A stretch of 8,766 nt of DNA from the NCBI GenBank assembly GCA_964608095.1, contig CAZSMK010000046.1, positions 1-8,766 on the forward strand, in the 5' to 3' direction. Below are positions 7,115-8,766 of this stretch, piece after piece. The notes beneath the pieces were generated by a model that had not been told where the DNA came from, ran no database searches, and saw only the letters and a program-made list of their open reading frames with translations. Each line of letters opens with the position of its first letter. Positions within the stretch are counted from its first letter, which is position 1. Source of the stretch: CAZSMK01 sp964608095 (GTDB lineage Bacteria; Sumerlaeota; Sumerlaeia; MWCT01; JAGHBZ01). The position numbers and the translations under genes were made by a program.

Positions 7115-8320
7115 TTAGATAAATTTGCCTTTAATGAGTAGATAATAAGCCGACAGGGTCAAAACCACGAGTATAATAAGTAGCCATTTAAGTATCTTAT
7201 TGCGTGTTTCAAGAAAGAGGAGAAACACGGCGGGTGGAAATATAAAAAGCTGCCGCGCAAAATGGGTAAGGTAATCGTAACAGGGCGCTTCTTTGCCGGA
7301 GGAGAGGAAAATTGCATTAAGCGCACCAAGCAGAGCGAAAACCGAGACTGCCGTCCTATGACGTACAACAATCACTATCACAGTTATTGCGGCGACCAAG
7401 AACCATATCTGCGAAAAAATCCTGAGGCGATAAACGCGCTCGTTTTCACTGCGCAAAATCTGATGCACCTCGGAGGGGAACAGGCGGAGTGCACCCCAGA
7501 AAGGAGCAGTGAAGTTCTTCAGCATTCCCAGTGGTTGACTTTCCACGGGGAGGTGTATTTTTAAATAGAAAAGCCATACTATAAAAGGGAGCACCGTGGT
7601 GAAATAAAAAAGTGCATCGCGCCATTTCCTTTCCTTTAATTGTATTATAACCAGTGCGAGCGTCAGCGCCGCAGCGGGTTCTTTGGTCAAGATAGCCGCC
7701 GCGGTTGCAATCCAGGTCACCCACCGCTTCTTGTTCATGTATCCCCAGAACGCCAGAAAAATAAAGGCTATGGCAAGCGTCTCACCGGTGAAATATTCCG
7801 ATGAGACCGCAACGGATAACGACATGACCGCGCTGAACACCCATAATGGCGAAAAATCCCGGCGTCTCAAAAGGGAGGCGGTTACGATTGCAATACCCAG
7901 ATACGACAGCAGCACGGCAAGCACCATCCCTTTGGGAATACGCGAATTGGTGGACACCAGCATACGCGAGAGCAAGGGATACATAATCCGTCGCGCACGA
8001 AGGTGAGGAGCGTCCAGACCGTTCACCGTCGCTTCTTTTTTTAACAAGGGATCGTGGGCGAGAAAATAAAAAAATTGCCCATCAAAACCGATATCCTGAT
8101 ATATGAGAGGATCGCTTTTTCGGACAAGATCCGCGACACCGGGTTTATCATAGAACATTTTTCCGACCCGGATAGCGTGCGTCACGTCTCCTTTGTGATG
8201 AAACGCCAATGCGGCAATAAAAAGGCTCGCAACGAGAAACGCGCTTGCAAGAGCCCAGGCAAGATAACAGTTTCGGGCTATCGTGCTTTTGCGATGGGAT
8301 TCGTTCTGCGCGTATTCCAT
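7115..8320 (-). CDS. GT-C-type polytopic membrane protein with DGQFFY motif (probable polyprenyl-linked sugar transferase)
   Basis: The product has 401 residues from ATG 8320. TTG 8326 is an alternative, but the purine-rich stretch AAAAGAA lies 8 bases before the ATG and only 2 before the TTG. A first membrane helix spans ~20-40. Next comes a periplasmic loop with GFDGQFFYFLAHDPLL (~78-93) and APHLRARRIMYPLLSRML (~104-121). This pairing is typical of a widespread group of uncharacterised GT-C proteins, some annotated as AZOBR_p60025-type surface glycopolymer proteins. SEYFTGETLAIAF and AAAILTKEPAAAL follow, then further helices and a basic C-terminus. The role is probably transfer of a sugar from a lipid carrier outside the inner membrane, in cell-surface glycan assembly. 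It is the first gene of a probable two-gene operon with the family 39 transferase. The acceptor and sugar are unknown. Confidence 0.82.
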   Translation of the reverse strand: MEYAQNESHRKSTIARNCYLAWALASAFLVASLFIAALAFHHKGDVTHAIRVGKMFYDKPGVADLVRKSDPLIYQDIGFDGQFFYFLAHDPLLKKEATVNGLDAPHLRARRIMYPLLSRMLVSTNSRIPKGMVLAVLLSYLGIAIVTASLLRRRDFSPLWVFSAVMSLSVAVSSEYFTGETLAIAFIFLAFWGYMNKKRWVTWIATAAAILTKEPAAALTLALVIIQLKERKWRDALFYFTTVLPFIVWLFYLKIHLPVESQPLGMLKNFTAPFWGALRLFPSEVHQILRSENERVYRLRIFSQIWFLVAAITVIVIVVRHRTAVSVFALLGALNAIFLSSGKEAPCYDYLTHFARQLFIFPPAVFLLFLETRNKILKWLLIILVVLTLSAYYLLIKGKFI

Positions 8321-8374
8321 AATCAATATTCTTTTCTTTTGAACCGTATGAAAGACCTAACCTATGCGACGCTA

Positions 8375-8390
8375 TTGTTATGTACAACAA
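8375..8390. promoter_or_regulatory. Small inverted repeat in the leader of the glycosyltransferase operon
   Basis: TTGTT and AACAA arms surround a 6-base centre, about 55 bases before the operon's first codon. The position suits an operator or a weak leader hairpin, but 5-base A/T arms can arise by chance. Confidence 0.25.
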
Positions 8391-8439
8391 AAATTTGATC
8401 ATTGCGATTGCGTGGTTTTACTTTTCTGTTTTTAAATAC

Positions 8440-8572
8440 GGGTCGAAGATCTCGCTTTAGCGGGTCGAAGATTCGCCGTGGAGAATCGAAGACGCGCCGT
8501 GTCCGCCACAGGCGCATCTTCGAGCGGGTCGGAGATCTCGCTTTAGCGGATCGAAGATTCGCCGTGGCGAAT
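8440..8572. repeat. Intergenic hairpin repeat island: two 47-base direct repeats around a long imperfect inverted repeat
   Basis: Copy A (8440-8486) and copy B (8526-8572) match at 44 of 47 bases. Each contains CGCTTTAGCG, a 4-base stem, and TTCGCCGTGGCGAA (perfect in B, one mismatch in A), a 6-base stem. The spacer 8486-8523 is itself a hairpin: TCGAAGA and GCGCC arms pair with GGCGC and TCTTCGA with one internal mismatch. The word TCGAAGAT or a one-base variant occurs five times direct and once inverted, between the hairpins. This fits a REP-like or miniature mobile repeat; no transposase is nearby. Confidence 0.75.
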
Positions 8573-8619
8573 GTGTAATCCTTGCGTTGAAGTATATATA
8601 AAGAAAATTTCTCTTATAA

Positions 8620-8649
8620 CCACGGATCTTCACTTATCTCCACTAATCT
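8620..8649. repeat. Three tandem decamers of the CCACGGATCT type
   Basis: CCACGGATCT, TCACTTATCT and CCACTAATCT follow one another without gap at a 10-base period. All share the CAC at positions 2-4 (C-A-C) and the ATCT ending. Similar 'accacggat' strings are common in intergenic DNA of many environmental bacteria; their function is unknown. Confidence 0.6.
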
Positions 8650-8681
8650 CTTTACAACTTAAAATCCCTTTTTTCTTTACC

Positions 8682-8708
8682 CGCGAATTACGCGGATTAC
8701 ACGAATAA
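8682..8708. repeat. Three tandem 9-mers of the CGCGAATTA type
   Basis: CGCGAATTA, CGCGGATTA and CACGAATAA lie head to tail at a 9-base period, followed by an A run. The first two differ at one base. They are probably part of the same class of dispersed intergenic repeats as the decamers at 8620-8649, although the period and core differ. Confidence 0.6.
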
Positions 8709-8766
8709 AAAATTTTCTCATATCCTTTTTCAACAGTTCTCGCACTCGCTCGCGTAATCGTGCGCG

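Larger units (their letters stand above)
8327..8766. other. Non-coding region upstream of the glycosyltransferase pair, rich in short repeats
   Basis: About 440 bases show no convincing coding frame on either strand. Contents from left to right are the leader of the GT-C operon with a small dyad (8375-8390), a modular hairpin repeat island (8440-8572), an A/T-rich stretch, a set of three decamers (8620-8649) and a set of three 9-mers (8682-8708). I found no good -35/-10 pair for the operon on the minus strand. Confidence 0.75.

Noticed and set aside
8054..8398. Plus-strand 114-codon frame across the start of the DGQFFY gene
   Set aside because: It is antisense to the conserved N-terminal half of that gene and has no ribosome site or motif.
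8486..8523. Rho-independent terminator
   Set aside because: The stem is strong, but no T run follows it on either strand.
8440..8572. CRISPR array
   Set aside because: Only two long repeats are present, the spacer between them is self-complementary, and no cas gene is near.

Overview
The window looks like chromosomal DNA from an uncultivated, Gram-negative-like bacterium. Base composition is mid-range, and the genome style shows long Pro-Thr linkers, BACON-like modules and short 'ccacggat / cgcgaattacgcg' intergenic repeats. That combination is familiar from candidate phyla and deep-branching lineages, but nothing here fixes the taxon. There is no rRNA, tRNA, phage, transposase or CRISPR signal.

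Layout. (1) Positions 3101 to 1, minus strand: the first ~1033 codons of a very large secreted protein whose frame runs open off the left edge. It has a signal peptide, a gingipain-propeptide-like region, a family C25 (gingipain-type) cysteine peptidase domain with a candidate His511/Cys563 dyad, a BACON-like beta-sandwich, a first Pro-Thr linker, a second beta-sandwich module and a second, repeat-built Pro-Thr linker. (2) Positions 3102-3577: a 476-base divergent intergenic region with a sigma70-like promoter for the peptidase, a perfect 7+2+7 CAGGCAA dyad, and a doubtful 72-codon ORF touching the next start. (3) Positions 3578-5470, plus strand: a 630-residue polytopic membrane protein of no family I recognise, ending in what looks like two PepSY-like domains. 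(4) Positions 8320-5505, minus strand: a probable two-gene operon of GT-C-fold membrane proteins. The first is a 401-residue protein with a DGQFFY motif. The second, 38 bases downstream, is a PMT/ArnT-like family 39 glycosyltransferase. (5) Positions 8327-8766: non-coding DNA with a modular hairpin repeat island and two sets of short phased tandem repeats.

How the genes might work together is inference. A C25 peptidase is made as a secreted proprotein and carries Pro-Thr linkers of the kind that are often O-glycosylated. A PepSY-type membrane protein, from a domain family tied to peptidase regulation, is divergently transcribed from it. Two GT-C transferases that would use polyprenyl-phosphate sugars sit just beyond. 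A cell-surface protease plus surface-glycosylation neighbourhood is reasonable, but the window does not prove a functional link.
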